Source: Trematomus loennbergii (lineage: Eukaryota; Chordata; Actinopteri; Perciformes; Nototheniidae). Taken from it: a stretch of 64,000 nucleotides of DNA. Location: assembly GCA_012861695.1 (NCBI GenBank), contig JAAOOA010000002.1, positions 26,328,898 through 26,392,897 on the forward strand, in the 5' to 3' direction. The translations under genes were made by a program, and so were the position numbers. The notes below the pieces were generated by a model, which saw only the letters and a program-made list of their open reading frames with translations, ran no database searches and was not told the DNA's origin. Positions 49,914 through 62,275 of the stretch are shown here, one piece after another. Within the stretch, counting starts at the first letter, position 1, and each line of letters starts with the position of its first letter.

Positions 49914-52900
49914 CACACATGCCACAGGTCATTTTATATCCAGGTTTCTATTTCAGTGGTTATTTAGAGATTTAGTAACCTGTCACACGCACATCTTTCA
50001 CAGCTGAGAGCTCACCCTAAAGGCTGATTTCCCAACCGTAAAAATAACAGGAAACTCCACTTCTAGCTTTAATTATTACTCACATTGACAGATTTACAGT
50101 ATTACCTCAGGATATTCACTCCTGTGGTAAAACACACATGCCCACCAAGTAACACGCACTTGTTGCACTCTGTTAGAAGACAGCATGTTGATTCCTTTTT
50201 ACAACGCTGAAATGCGAAAGGGCCCTATTAGAATTCCTTGGACATATATTCCTGGGAATGTATTTTACTCTGCATGGAAATCTGTGTGTTAGTGTGTGTG
50301 TGTGAGAAGGAGGGAAAGAGCGAAAGATGTGCTGAAATAAGCAGCGGAGAAAATCACTAGAAACAGAAAAGTAAAAGAAAATGTGGAGAAGAAAATAGAG
50401 AGGAGAAAGAAAGTATGAGAGATTGAGCGTGAGGAAGGGGAAAGGAAATCTGTCATCCTCCAACAGCAGAATGCTGCAGCTGTTCCCTCTCGGCAATGTT
50501 GAAATCGTTTTCCCATTCTGCTCAGCGTCTCCTCTGCATGAATAGTTTTGAGTAATGGCCACCACTAGGGATTCTGGGTGACGTAGTTGTCTTTCCCCGA
50601 GAGCCAATTTGGTGCAAGAAGGATTTGTAAATCCCGGTCCTCCGGCCAAACAAGTAACGAGTTGAGACTGCAATCCAAAAGTCCAGCCAAGAGGGGATTG
50701 GAGAATTATCCACATTAGGCTGTAACAGAGAGCGCTTTATACATGGGGTGTGAAGAAACGGGATTCATTTCATTTTACAGAAAGAAGTTCTGCATGACAG
50801 GGTTTATTATGGATTATGTTTGATAGGGTAAACAAATTGAAACTGCACAAATCATCAAGGAAGTGCTAGGAAGTGTTGATTGATTAAGTGGTTGCATATA
50901 TTTGCATTGAAAGACCTATATGCATGTGTTTATTGTTTAATGTTATGGTTTATGCAAAGCAACCAAATGTCTTCATTCATTCTATTCTATTAAGATTTGT
51001 TTCCTCACAAAGTATACATAATGTAATCAACTGAAAATACAACATTGGACTAAACTTTGTATTTACACATGACAAGTTGATGCTGTCAAGGTTACACCCA
51101 GACAAGGCAGATACTCTATGGTTACATCCCAACATAACAGTGCCCTTTGTCACCACTAGGTGTCACTCTATGTCCAGACCACACCATTATAAGCACATAT
51201 TGGTGAATCAAGAATGCATCTCTAGGATATATTTGACCCAATAATTAAATCCAACACATTACTAGGAAGCCTTTTGTTTTTTTAAAGAAGAGCAAGATTT
51301 GTTAAATGTAATTGTATGTTACTTTACATTGATATTCTTCTGTGACTTCTATTTCTCTTCATTTCTGAATTTCTAACTATTATACATGTTACAATATAAA
51401 TCATATTACTTTGTTTTCTTCACTACTTATCACAGATATAGTTACTCATTACTCCGCAGCATAAGACCTTTAGTCAGCAAGATGGATGTGAAGCTATTCT
51501 GCTAATTACGTAATGTTATCAAACCCAATGTTCAAATAATAATGATGAAGTGTAAGTTGTTCTGCCACAATAGGAACAACAAACCAACAGAAGGGTGAGA
51601 GAAATGTTGATCATGCACAGTTCATACACGCCCACACAGTCCTGTGAGTGTTAACTAGGTAACATGAGTAAAAACACACTGTGTGGGTGGACTATGGGTG
51701 GGGCTTAGAGAGACTATACAGTATGTTGTTGTGTTTTATAGATATATATATAAATTATTTGAACACTATTATAAAATAATATGTGTTCATCTATCTCATG
51801 AGGTACATGAAGAGCACTCAGGGGTGCAAAGCATTGTATATATAGCCTGTACTGTTGGAGGTTAAGCAAATGTGTTAACAATAAATAAATGCGGTACCTT
51901 CTGGGAGAAAAGGCAGAGTGATTCCATGTTATATCAGCAGGACATTTGTCAACATTAGAAATGTCAACTGGTCAATACAGTCTCCTTCAGAGAGAGAGGA
52001 AGCATTAGAGTGGGAGATGGAGAGGAGGAGCAAAGTAAAGAGACGGGAAAGAAGGAGGAAATGAGAAAGAGAGAGTGGCAGTGTTGTGTGGTTATGGATA
52101 AAGGTCTGAGACAAACATTGAGGCAAGCGTCTAACAAGCGGAACATAAATTATTCCTTTGTTTTTCCTCAATCAGAAAGTCAGTGTGGCAAGCCAATTGA
52201 CTGGAAATGACTCACACAAACATAATCTATCTCCAAGAGCCCGTCTGGGTTTGTTTCCTTCGGTTGTTTTCCTATGCTGCAATGCTAGAGTACAGAAATA
52301 GAAGGCATAGAAAGACCTGGCTGCTCTGGTACAGTAGGTCAGTTTGTTAAAGTCATGTTTACTCCATGTTCTGCTGGTTTGTTTTAACAGAAGTCAGTTC
52401 GTCTGATCACTTCTTCCAACTGACCCTGAGACCTAATGTGAAACATTTCTATTTTCAATGTTCCCATGACATTACACACTTGAAAGCTTCACTACTTTTA
52501 TTAAATGTAGGGCTGTTTTTTTCTGTCTCTTTATATTTGGCAATATTAAACACGTCTGAACTCAATTTAATCCCTATAGCCACATATCCTATTACTTAGA
52601 TCATAGATAGTAAAGCAATGAACAGCCACATTTGAATAAGACACGAACAATGTGTGTATATGGATGGCTTGTGGGTCTGCATATTGTGTTAGCACGTTAG
52701 TGACCATCTCATGTTGGACAGTGTTATAGGGCGTGAGTGTGTTTCTGTTCCCTCGTGAATCAGTGACTCTGCACTGCCAGTTTTAAACTTGTTGACGTCT
52801 GAATAGCAATGAGACAATTAGCTAAGGAGTATGATTCAGGGCTCACTATGTCCTGCTTATTAGAACTGCTCCAACACACCACAGCTGCACCCCTGTCACA

Positions 52901-53535
52901 CAGATATGGAAATTAAATAGGGTACACATGCTGCGCGCACAAACATATACAAACTCCAAAACAATACACAAACTGTAACAGAATTCTCAGATAAATGCGT
53001 GCAGAATATGAGGAAAGAGACAGAGAGAAGGGAGGAAGAGAGGCCGGGGGGGATAGAGAGAGCGTTTGATGTGTTATCAGCCACGTAACAAATAAACACA
53101 TGGTCTGTTTGTAAAAGTGTTTGCTGTATGAACAAAAATAATACTCTACAGAATCCATCACTGAGTAGAGATTTTCTCTTTTAAACATTTACTAGGAACG
53201 TCATCTGATGCTAATATGTTGTACTCAAAATTCAAGTTGCAATTCTCTGCAGTGTTACATTATAATAAAGCTGTTGGTGGTTGATCAGTATGGGTTTAAC
53301 AACAGCGCCACATATTAATTCCAACCCCATTTCACATTATCAAGCTCAACAAAATGAAAATCCAAGTGAAACAGGTTTCAGATTTGGAACACTTAAGATG
53401 TATCAGTAACCTGTGGCATGAAGGGCCATTTTGAGTCACAAAAACTGTCTATGGAAATACAGCAAAAGTATAAATGGCACTTTTCATTTGAAGGAATAAT
53501 AAAACTGGATTAAAGTAATAGCCACCTTAATCTCG
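49913..53535. other. No gene seen
   Basis: No exon or named repeat recognised. A purine-rich stretch lies at 50300-50450, followed by a GC-richer block at 50450-50710 of unknown nature. Confidence 0.5.
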
Positions 53536-53563
53536 CACGCACGCGCGCGCACGCACGCGCGCA
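53536..53563. repeat. Alternating CG/CA purine-pyrimidine tract
   Basis: 28 bp of strictly alternating CGCACG and CGCGCG units, a composition known to favour Z-DNA. It sits immediately 5' of a LINE fragment. Confidence 0.85.
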
Positions 53564-53565
53564 CT

Positions 53566-53825
53566 GCTGAAATCAGGACAGCAGATAGCGTGCACATCTT
53601 CCGGCGCAGACTGAAAACTCATCTCTTTCGACTCCGCTTCGAGCGATAGAAGCACTAACAAAGAATTGCTAACAAAGCACTTATACACTAATAAAGGACT
53701 GGCAAGTTGAGTAGCACTTGAAATGTTTTAGCTCTATGAAACCTGATGTACTTATATGATTCTGTTTTCTTCAAGTTTGTATCTTGTTGGTCGAATGCAC
53801 TTATTGTAAGTGAGTTTGTGTGTGC
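53566..53825 (+). mobile_element. 5'-truncated LINE 3' end (L2/Rex-like)
   Basis: A short open stretch at 53566-53649 reads AEIRTADSVHIFRRRLKTHL and continues FRLRFER before a TAG at 53647-53649. The word RRLKTHLFR is typical of the extreme C terminus of reverse transcriptases of teleost L2/CR1-group LINEs. It is followed by a 3' UTR-like segment (ATAAAGGACTGGCAAGTTGA; ATGCACTTATTGTAAGT near 53796-53812). No upstream reverse-transcriptase domain is present. Confidence 0.6.
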
Positions 53826-55082
53826 ATGTTTTTTTTTTTTCTTTCAACTTTGGCCTCAGGTAGCAACAAGAAGTTACACTATAATGTGTTTACAGTACAT
53901 CACACATAATAAGAAGATTGTTTGCTCCCAGCTATTTCTAACTATGACGATGGCACTGCTAGAAAAGCCTGAATTGAGAATAAGGTTTGCTATTGATGTA
54001 TGGTTTCACAAATGTTCATTTAAATGTAATGCCAGTTGCCATCAGAATATATATCACCAAAACCAACAATATGAATTGATTCAAAGGTCGATTGAAGAGC
54101 TTTAAAATTCCTTTGATGGAGTAAATATATCTCAAACAACGTAACTGACATCACGGCTGCTTATGCATCTGTTTTAATGATAGTGTCGTCACAAAAGCAG
54201 CTGATTAAAGTAGCTCCTTAAAAAGACATACCTATATTCTTTCATTACTTAGAAACACTCATTCTTAGAATCTGTTTGTGTATCACTGCGGCTTCTCAGG
54301 CTGCCTCTTTGTTTGGTTGAAGCTTTGTGTGCCCTTTATTCTCATTATTTTTTATCAAATGTATAGTACAATGGCAGTAGCAGCCAGCGTTTCTGCAAAC
54401 ATCACAGCTGGCAGCATTCTTATTAAGAGGTGAGAAAATATACTAAGAATATGTTACTTTTTCAGCCAGGAACCAGCTGGGCCACTGTTGCCCTGTCAGT
54501 GAGGATAATGCTGTTGTATGGTCACCATTACGCAGGACATAGAAGAAAAATGTATTTGTTTTTCAGAAAAACATGAAGGATGGAGATTGCCATGTTCATA
54601 TTAGGTTGCATACCTACAGCTCTATACAAATTGCATGTTGTGTCAAATCTACACTCTAATTATGATACCCCTGAAAGACATTAGCTTGTACAGTATGTGT
54701 GTTCACGCTCGGATAAGTTGGGAAGAAAAAAACATTTATAAATTGGACAATCAATCCTCTTTTCCTTTTCACACACACCACTAACCCACTATATACTCCA
54801 CCACTATAAAGTTAGGATGCATACCTGCTGCTTTCCTGTCGACCATGAATCGAATAGTGTAGTTACGGGAGTGGGAGAATTGCCAAAAGCCACACTACCA
54901 AATAAGAGCATCTCTCAAGAAGAAGTGGAGCATCATGGGAAAGCCACATGCATAGTAAGAAATAATTCTGCAAATATGAAACTCAGGCATTTGCATTGCA
55001 CAGGGCCTGCATTTAGTCAGTAGAAATGTTCCTGACTAGAAAGGTGTTGTATTGTTTGTATTAAATTATTATCATAACCTCT
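53826..55082. other. No gene seen
   Basis: AT-rich sequence with no recognised exon. Confidence 0.5.
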
Positions 55083-55350
55083 AGAGCTGCAACTAACAAT
55101 TACTTGTATTTTTGATTAGTCTGCTCTGGATTTTCTTAATAAATAAATGTGTTGGTTGGGCTATAAAATGTCAGTATTTAAGTATTTAAACGTTGTGTTT
55201 CCGTTCAACCTACCCTCTAAAACCCAAAACAATTCAAACTATCAGAAAAACTGAAAATAATCACATCTTTGAAGCAATGATCTTTGATTAATAATCCATT
55301 TCCAAAATGTTTGCATATTAACTCTTTGTCAATCAACTAACTTTGGTTCT
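55083..55350. mobile_element. Decayed teleost interspersed repeat
   Basis: Begins with AGAGCTGCAACTAACAATTA and includes GGGCTATAAAATGTCAGTAT, which resemble a widespread fish repeat starting GGGCTGCAACTAACGATTA. The right part (GATTAATAATCC; CAATCAACTAACT) fits its complement. The copy is strongly decayed. Confidence 0.4.
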
Positions 55351-58080
55351 AATAATCACTTAGGGTTGTCATTATATATTGGTTTATATTGGTGTGGCAC
55401 ACATACATTCCCCTGGGGACGAAAATCAGATACAATTATATCCTGACTTGTTCTATGCAGTACATTCCCTAGGTAGGAGCTTTAACCTGCTCGAAATGCA
55501 GACATGGACACCTGTTAGAACAAATCCCTACACATACGGCAGCATATGTTCACCAAAGCCACCGGCTCGGCGCTGTTGTGACAACAAACGCTTTTCCCCA
55601 TAGACTGCAGAGAAATATCACAGTACAGGTGAACGCTTCAGTGCGCCGTCATTCTTCAAAGATGCCACCATGGGGCTGTCAGAGGAGGACAGGGTTTCTG
55701 GCTCTCATGCAATACTACTTTGAAAAATGATTGAATACTCTGTCCTTGAAAGAAATCCTACTGTGACCACTCATCGAACTCTACCAAGGAGAAAACCTGA
55801 GTATAATCACCCAGTCCCAAGATTTAAGACCATGATATTTTCAGCTAACAGAGAGCTGCTGAGGCGATAAAATGGCTGACATCATAGTGTACAATACTTT
55901 CAGAAAAACATCAACTTTAACATCATGGCCATGAACAAAATGTCCATATATATAGTGAATGTTACAATGTAAAACAAATAGATCAGGAAGCTACTCTATT
56001 CACTAACAGTCTTTCAACAATACATTGGTGAAAAAACAAACAAAACTCTGTGGTGCCATATGGACGGATATGTGCGTGGCAAGAGACAGAGTGACTGTTG
56101 ATGTAACAAACAAAAAGTAGAATACATATATCATTACCTGTACCACCTGGTAAGAATCTACACAAAAATACTAGATTCTAAAAAAGCATTTGGTGTTTTT
56201 AATCAATAGCTCAGCCCAGCGCCATATAGATAGAATATGTTCTATTATACGGCTCTGGCTCAGCCTTGTGCTGATGTCAGTATATTGTCACCCTTCCATA
56301 TTTCTTGGGACACATAAGCACAAATGACTCACTTTAGTTGCCTCCACATTATCTCTCCTTCTCTAACCATTCAAATGTGTTTACTTGTGTGTTATTGGAC
56401 TAATGCAACCGGCTTCCTACTTTCCTTGAGCTTAGGTGTGACTCAACCTCAAAAGGTTAAATATTGCAGAACTTAGTTCAAATAGTTAGATCAGATGAAT
56501 GACATTTTCTAGAAGTGCAGTGAAATTGTTAGATTTGGAAGACCTAGGTCATATAAATAACTTGCAGTGCAGACCTCCACCAGGGCTAATTGTCCATTCA
56601 CGTGCTCCTTGGATGGCCATGTTTCCAGAGTTAGGGAGTCGTTCTTCTGAATTTGGTATGTTCATGGGCTTAAATTGTAATGTGGGAAGAACATGGAAAC
56701 TAAAAAGAAGATGTGTTTAAGTACTATTCAGATCTTAGCTATAGCTTTGCTTTTCTCTCACTTTCACTAGACATTTCATGACCTGCATTATTTAAAAAAC
56801 CTTCAGACAGAAAATGTCAACTGATGCAAATGGAGGAAATGGCAGACAGGTTATCCCAGAGGAAATGGTCAATTACTTGTTGAAAGGCAATGACACTGTG
56901 AGTCATGTACTGCATCTGCTAGCCTCTCGCCCTGATGCCTCCCATCCTCCTCTCAGTCAGGTAGTGTTGCCCCGGCCCTGTGATGATTTGATAATACCCA
57001 AATAAAATGCCCTTGAAGCTGACAGCTCTTTGGTTCAGAGACTAGTGGTCTAATAAAAGCTGACACTGCCACATCTGTGGTTACTTTATTAGGTATTGCT
57101 TTGGGAGAGTACAGAATAATCATAGCATACATTAACTTTATGAATACAAAATGACTTGGTAACAGCTGGCTGTGTGCCGTCTACTGGTTCAATGATGTGA
57201 CTTGAAGGAAATGTCTCGGTTGGTTTCCTTTCATTTTTATTTTGTTTATAAGGCTATCAAGAGTACATCTGATAATCTAAGTAAAAAAACGAGTTTGGCA
57301 CCTTTAAGATATGCAGCATCACTGTGCTACTTCCAGAAATGGACATAGATGATTAAATCATATTGGATCATTAGGATGCTCATTATGTCTAATATTGAGC
57401 CTCGGTCATGGCGGGCAGCTCCCTGCTGTCTATACTGACTACAACCAGAGGGTGATTAGTGGGCAGCCCTGCACATTTCTTCCAATGATCCATGCTGATG
57501 ACCAAAACATAAGCCTCCGGGCTTGTTTAACAACTCCAGAGTTGATCGCCAGCCCAAAGAGTTTTGGCACTAATTGTAGTTATAAACCATTATGTGTCAG
57601 TATAATGGATGTACTCTGAACAGTCCAGGAGCAGCCCATTTAATCCGGTTGCTGTATATCGGTATTTAATTTCCCACTTCACCTCTGGCTCTTTTGTTCC
57701 TCTGAGAATAATGCAGCAAATTCCCTGAGCCAGTTAATGTTGCCAACTTCCAAACCTTAAACTTAATTAAACACTCACACTGACTGTTCTCTACATTTCG
57801 ATTTCTTTTCACTTCTCACTTGTTCAAATCTGTCATTTCCTACTACATAGTGAGGACAAAGATGGTGATAACAGTTGATCAGAAGTCTTTCCCTCTAACA
57901 AAAAGTATAATAATTGCATTGTTGGGTGAAACGCACCCACCATTCTCATCTCTTTCTATAGGCTACACTACTCTCTCCTCTCCTTTACAATCACCTCCCA
58001 TTTCCAACAAACTCTTGTTCCACGTTTGTAATCTCCAGATGTACTCTATCTTTTCGCCTCCCACCTCAGCCTCATTCCAG
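55351..58080. other. No gene seen
   Basis: Unique-looking, AT-rich. Short open frames (for example 56814-57005) have no recognised family. Confidence 0.5.
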
Positions 58081-58801
58081 AAAGGCTTCTCAATTCTCTA
58101 ATTTCCCCTCCTCGACTCCTCGCGGTCCTCCGGTAGTGACCCGGAAATGGATTTCAGCGTGCCATGTTGAAGGACATCTCATTTCTCTAAATGCACATCG
58201 AGGACCGAGCATCGAGCAGGCTCTCTGGAAGAGCTATAATCGAGGATACACTGATGGTTCCTCCACGGCTCCTCCGCGGATGCATTTCACGGCCGGACTT
58301 ATCTCAGCCAATGACAGCTCTGCATGCATCCCCTGGATATTATTTTAGTAACTGCTTGAACGGCGACGCGATGTTTACAGTGAGAACAGCTGTGAGGTCT
58401 GTGCAGAAAGCAGAGCAGTGTGTGTATATTATATATCACTCAGTATAACAGGCCTACAACATTACTCTCTTTTTTGTATGCTGTAGATTAGTAGATATCT
58501 ACAAACAAAGAGTCGATATTTTTCTAAGACCATTAGTGCTTCACATAATAAACCACACAACGGCTGTAGCCTGATTATATGCTTTAGGTAGGAGCTGTAG
58601 GTGTGTGTGGTACAGTGTGTCGGTGCGTGTTGTACAGTGCATAGATGCGGCGGACAGACAGGTCTCAGTTGGTTTGGTGTCCTATGCTTACTTTTAATAC
58701 TTGTAAATTGTAGTGATCACTGTTTATCATAATTCACTCATGGAACTACAGGTTGGGGGTATTGTTCCGCACGGACACACATGTTGACTGTACCTCCTGT
58801 G

Positions 58802-60737
58802 CAGTGTTGGGCAAGTTACTTCCAAAATGTAATATATTACATATTACTTATTACTGTCTTTTTAAAGTAATAAGTTACATTACAATATTACTGTCTCTGA
58901 AATGTAATGAGTTACACTACTTTTATATTACTTTTGAGTTACTTTCACCAAAATAACCGCAAAAGAATGGCTAGGTATTTTAAATGCTAAAATGTAGTTT
59001 AGTGCAGCTCATTATACATCCAGTGAAGGGCGATGTGGTATAGCATAACAACTGTTAGGCCATTAAGGCTACTAACAACTTTTACACGGCTTAGTTGAAT
59101 ACTCGATTCTGATTGTAAATTCTTAACATGTGACACGTTGTTAATACAGTACAGACCACTGTCAAGGACTATAATGAAGGTTGCTAAGGAGGATCAAGAA
59201 AGAGAAAGGAAAATAGGTTAAAAGACGGAGCGCTGGACGTCAGATAAATCACCAGAAGAAGGCAGAGAGGAAGTAAACAATAACAGGACACGGAATGGGC
59301 TCTGTATTTTGTTTAGTATATGGCCATGTACAGGCCGGTTCCAGAACAAAATGACTTGGGGTGCATCTGAGATTACAGGGGGCGCAGCAGTAGTAGGTTT
59401 ACATGAGCAATAGTGGCCGGCAACAGCAATGAAAAATATCATTGATGTTATGGTCCCAATGAACAGATTATGGCATTTGTTATGTTTTGAAACCAAGCAA
59501 GTGAGAACATTTCAAGTGTGTTAAAAGTGCAATCCTGAAATATTTCATATAGTCCAAAGTGGACTATGGCAAGGAAAAGCACAAAAGCTTCAAAACTGTA
59601 CTGATAAAACAAATGAGAACATATTGTAAATCAAGGCAAATATATTTGAACCAGCTCATGGTTTGAAATGGCAAACATTGAAAAGCAAAAGTATTATTAA
59701 AACCATGTACTACATCATCACCTTGGTCCCATCATATACTCTGGGAAGAGAATATTTACTGTGCTTGAAAACTGGTATCACATCATCATGTGAGGTTGAC
59801 TTTGTGACCTGGAGAACATTTCAGCTGCAACATTAGCTTGTTGATAAGCTTGGGATATGAGATTTTTGTAGCCATTCGTGGTGAAGGCATCTGTGCTATT
59901 GTATGCATTATTTTTGACCCAACATTTCTACAGGCATGGCAGAATATGGCACTATTTTTACATTCATATTCTAGCCATTGTCTATTTTTATACCACGAGC
60001 TGCAAAATGACCGCCTTACCCCACTGTACAGGCGGGTACTTGTTTAGATATACCTGGGCAGGCTCTGTTTTGCCGTGGTCCTGGCACCTGCGGGCCGCAG
60101 AGGGGCGGCGTAGTTTCGGGCGACGAAGACTGCTGCTCCGGGGGCGAGGGCGGCGAGTCAGGCGGGAGTAAGCTGTGTCCCAACGGAGGGTAACGTGATG
60201 TCCCCATCTGACCTGTTGCTACTGTCTGCAGTAGATGCAGTGTTGCTGGCGTTTAGTGATGGTTGCTTTAACCATTTTCGTATAAATGATTATCCACAGA
60301 TGTGTGTCACTGCTGTGGAAGCACTTTGGAAATGATGCACGCGCAGCGGAGCAGGTCACGCGCACCTGACACAATTTGTTGTTTGTATTTTTCGCCGTTC
60401 TCTTTTTTGAAGAGGGTGCATATTTGCATAACATTCAACTGGGGGTGCAATGCATGCCTATGCACCCCCGAAGATCCCAACGCGAAGCCTGAAGGGTAAA
60501 CACCAGGTTTACTAATCTAACCTCTGGTGTCGGAATGTCTCGCTAGTACATTCTTAAAAAACAAAACACCATTTAATTTCGGGTTAAAATGTGTTGTAAC
60601 TGCGTTACTGAGCATTGTAACTGGTAATATATTACCCAAATTTCATTAGTAATAATGTGTTACATTACTTCGTTACAGCAAAAAGTAATATATTACTGTA
60701 ACTCCGTTACTTTTGTAACCCGTTACACCCAACACTG
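58802..60737. mobile_element. hAT-like element inserted in the left LTR
   Basis: Starts CAGTGTTGGGCAAGTTACTT and ends with ...GTTACACCCAACACTG, an inverted terminal pair rich in TTACTT/TGTAATA words seen in common teleost hAT elements. The flanking CTCCTGTG (58794-58801 and 60738-60745) is an exact 8-bp duplication. The uninterrupted right LTR shows the empty site with a single CTCCTGTG (61583-61590), which proves the insertion. The 1936-bp body has no recognised transposase; a 9-bp GC-rich hairpin (GGGGGTGCA / TGCACCCCC) lies at 60441-60469. Confidence 0.88.
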
Positions 60738-60885
60738 CTCCTGTGTACCTACTGTGTGCCCTCCTTTCTCTTCTTCCCTTCTCTTCCCGGACTTCAAGCC
60801 GGCAACATGTGGTTTTCTGCTGCTCAATAAAACCAACTTTGCACCTTCGATGCACCGCCTCCGACTCCCTTCTCTCGGCACTACA

Positions 60886-60904
60886 CTGGTGACCCTGACA
60901 TAAG
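60886..60904 (+). other. Primer-binding-site-like sequence
   Basis: CTGGTGACCCTGACATAAG begins directly after the left LTR terminus, the position where a tRNA primer binds. TGGTGACCC starts are common in Ty3/gypsy elements; the tRNA is not identified. Confidence 0.5.
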
Positions 60905-60935
60905 TCTCGCAGAAGTTTCCGAGACTGGACCGAAC

Positions 60936-61371
60936 ATGGCTAGAAACGCCGTTTTTCTCAAACTGCCGGAGATTTTTGGAGACATCCGTGGCTGCCTCGT
61001 GCACACGGACTGAGGCTCGGTGCGCCCTCCACGGAATGGCCGAAGACGTCGCTCGCCATTCCCACATCGTTTCGGCACTGGGAGACGGCGAGCCTTCCGA
61101 CCACATGGAGACGATACACGACCTGCTAGGTACGGAAGAACCCGACTTCTTGTATATGGAACTGTTTCTTCGGGTCATGCGGCCGCATGTCAAGCCAGCG
61201 CTCGCTAACACGGCTAGTGTTGAGCCCCGCGCTTTAGCCGAAGAAGCTGACCGGTTCTTCCTGGCCGCCCGGCGATTAACCCCTGAGGTGCTGGCCCCGA
61301 CACGCAGCGGCACCTTCCCTGGTGGGGGCACGCCGCCTAGCGGAGGCTCCGAGGCCGACGACATCGAATAA
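60936..61371 (+). pseudogene. gag fragment of the LTR retrotransposon, frameshifted and truncated
   Basis: A reading frame from ATG 60936 (MARNAVFLKLPEI) shifts after about 40 bases into the frame that continues to a TAA at 61369-61371. The second part contains HSHIVSALGD, EEPDFLYMELFLR and LAEEADRFFLAAR, words typical of the capsid part of Ty3/gypsy gag proteins of animals. No nucleocapsid zinc knuckle or pol follows before the right LTR. The minus-strand open frame over the same region is a shadow. It is not expected to make an intact protein. Confidence 0.7.
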
Positions 61372-61497
61372 CGGCTACCGGCTTGCAGCTAACAGCCGTC
61401 GACAATGGCTAACGGCTAACTCCACCCTCCTCAGCCCCTGTGGTGCTTCCTCCTGGACGCGAGGATTGTGTCCATGTTTGAATTCTGGGGGGGCTTG

Positions 61498-61726
61498 TGT
61501 AATGATCACTGTTTATCATAATTCACTCATGGAACTACAGGTTGGGGGTATTGTTCCGCACGGACACCCATGTTGACTGTACCTCCTGTGTACCTACTGT
61601 GTGCCCTCCTTTCTCTTCTTCCCTTCTCTTCCCGGACTTCAAGCCGGCAACATGTGGTTTTCTGCTGCTCAATAAAACCAACTTTGCACCTTCGATGCAC
61701 CGCCACCCCCTTCTCTCGGCACTACA
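61498..61726 (+). repeat. Right LTR (uninterrupted)
   Basis: 229 bp, TG...CA, with an AATAAA polyadenylation signal at 61671-61676 that is also present in the left LTR at 60826-60831. It serves as the empty-site reference for the hAT insertion in the left LTR. Confidence 0.85.
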
Positions 61727-61864
61727 AAATACAACTTTTGGCCCGTAATTTCAATTCCCCATTTCAGCGACCAGAGAGAGAGGGGGGGGGGGGTGACTAA
61801 GTCCCGAGGATAGGACTCGAGGATAGGAGTCGAGGAGGGGAAATTAGAGAATTGTGAAGCCTTT

Positions 61865-61904
61865 CGGGTCATCCTCTTCATCCTCTCCTCCTATTGAATG
61901 CTGC
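61865..61904. other. Short spacer between two transposon clusters
   Basis: About 40 bp of pyrimidine-rich sequence separates the outer TIR element from the following Harbinger-like element. Confidence 0.5.
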
Positions 61905-62275
61905 TTAAGGCCCGGACACACCAGGCCGATTTCGGCCGTCGATGAGCGTCCTGTCGCCCTACTCAGATTGGTGTGTCCAGCAACGTTGTGTCTTTTTGGC
62001 CATGCCGACACCTTCCGTTCCCAACATCGGGAGGCTGTCGGCAAAAGGCTGTCGGCAAAAGAAATCACTCTGATTGGCTGTTCAGCTTAGCGAATCAGTG
62101 CATGAGAAGCGAAACGGAAGTGAAGAAGGCACACACACGGCTATTATTTTTCATTTTCCAGTATCGCACTAAACATGTTTTCGATTATAAGTCGATCGAG
62201 TTATGTGAAACAGTCTGTGATGGACGAGAGTGAAAATGGAACGCACGCTATTTAAGCAATAGCTCACGACAGGCC

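Larger units (their letters stand above)
58709..61726 (+). mobile_element. Ty3/gypsy-like LTR retrotransposon, internally deleted, left LTR split by an hAT element
   Basis: The LTRs begin TGTA(G/A)TGATCACTG and end TCGGCACTACA. The left LTR is 58709-58801 plus 60746-60885 (233 bp once the insertion is removed) and the right is 61498-61726 (229 bp). They differ by only about two substitutions and one small indel, so the insertion is young. AAAT flanks both sides (58705-58708, 61727-61730). A primer-binding-like TGGTGACCCTGACATAAG follows the left LTR and a G-rich polypurine tract (CTGGGGGGG) precedes the right one. The internal part is only 612 bp and holds a gag fragment; no protease, reverse transcriptase or integrase is present, so it depends on other copies to move. 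Confidence 0.84.
58081..61864. mobile_element. Outer TIR element carrying two further nested transposons
   Basis: The left end AAAGGCTTCTCAATTCTCTA (then ATTTCCCCTCCTCGACTCCT) is repeated as its complement at the right end, about 61824-61864, with one mismatch over the first 40 bases. Between the ends lies an LTR retrotransposon (58709-61726), leaving about 770 bp of host element. The left body (for example GCATTTCACGGCCGGACTTA) resembles a common fish repeat. No target duplication is obvious and no transposase is seen. Confidence 0.68.

Noticed and set aside
50450..50715. Possible exon or conserved block, GC-richer than surroundings
   Set aside because: No frame with coding character and splice sites could be matched to a known protein; conservation cannot be judged by eye.
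60723..61364. 213-codon minus-strand open frame
   Set aside because: It lies antisense to the LTR-retrotransposon gag region and spans the LTR; the plus-strand frame carries the recognisable gag words.
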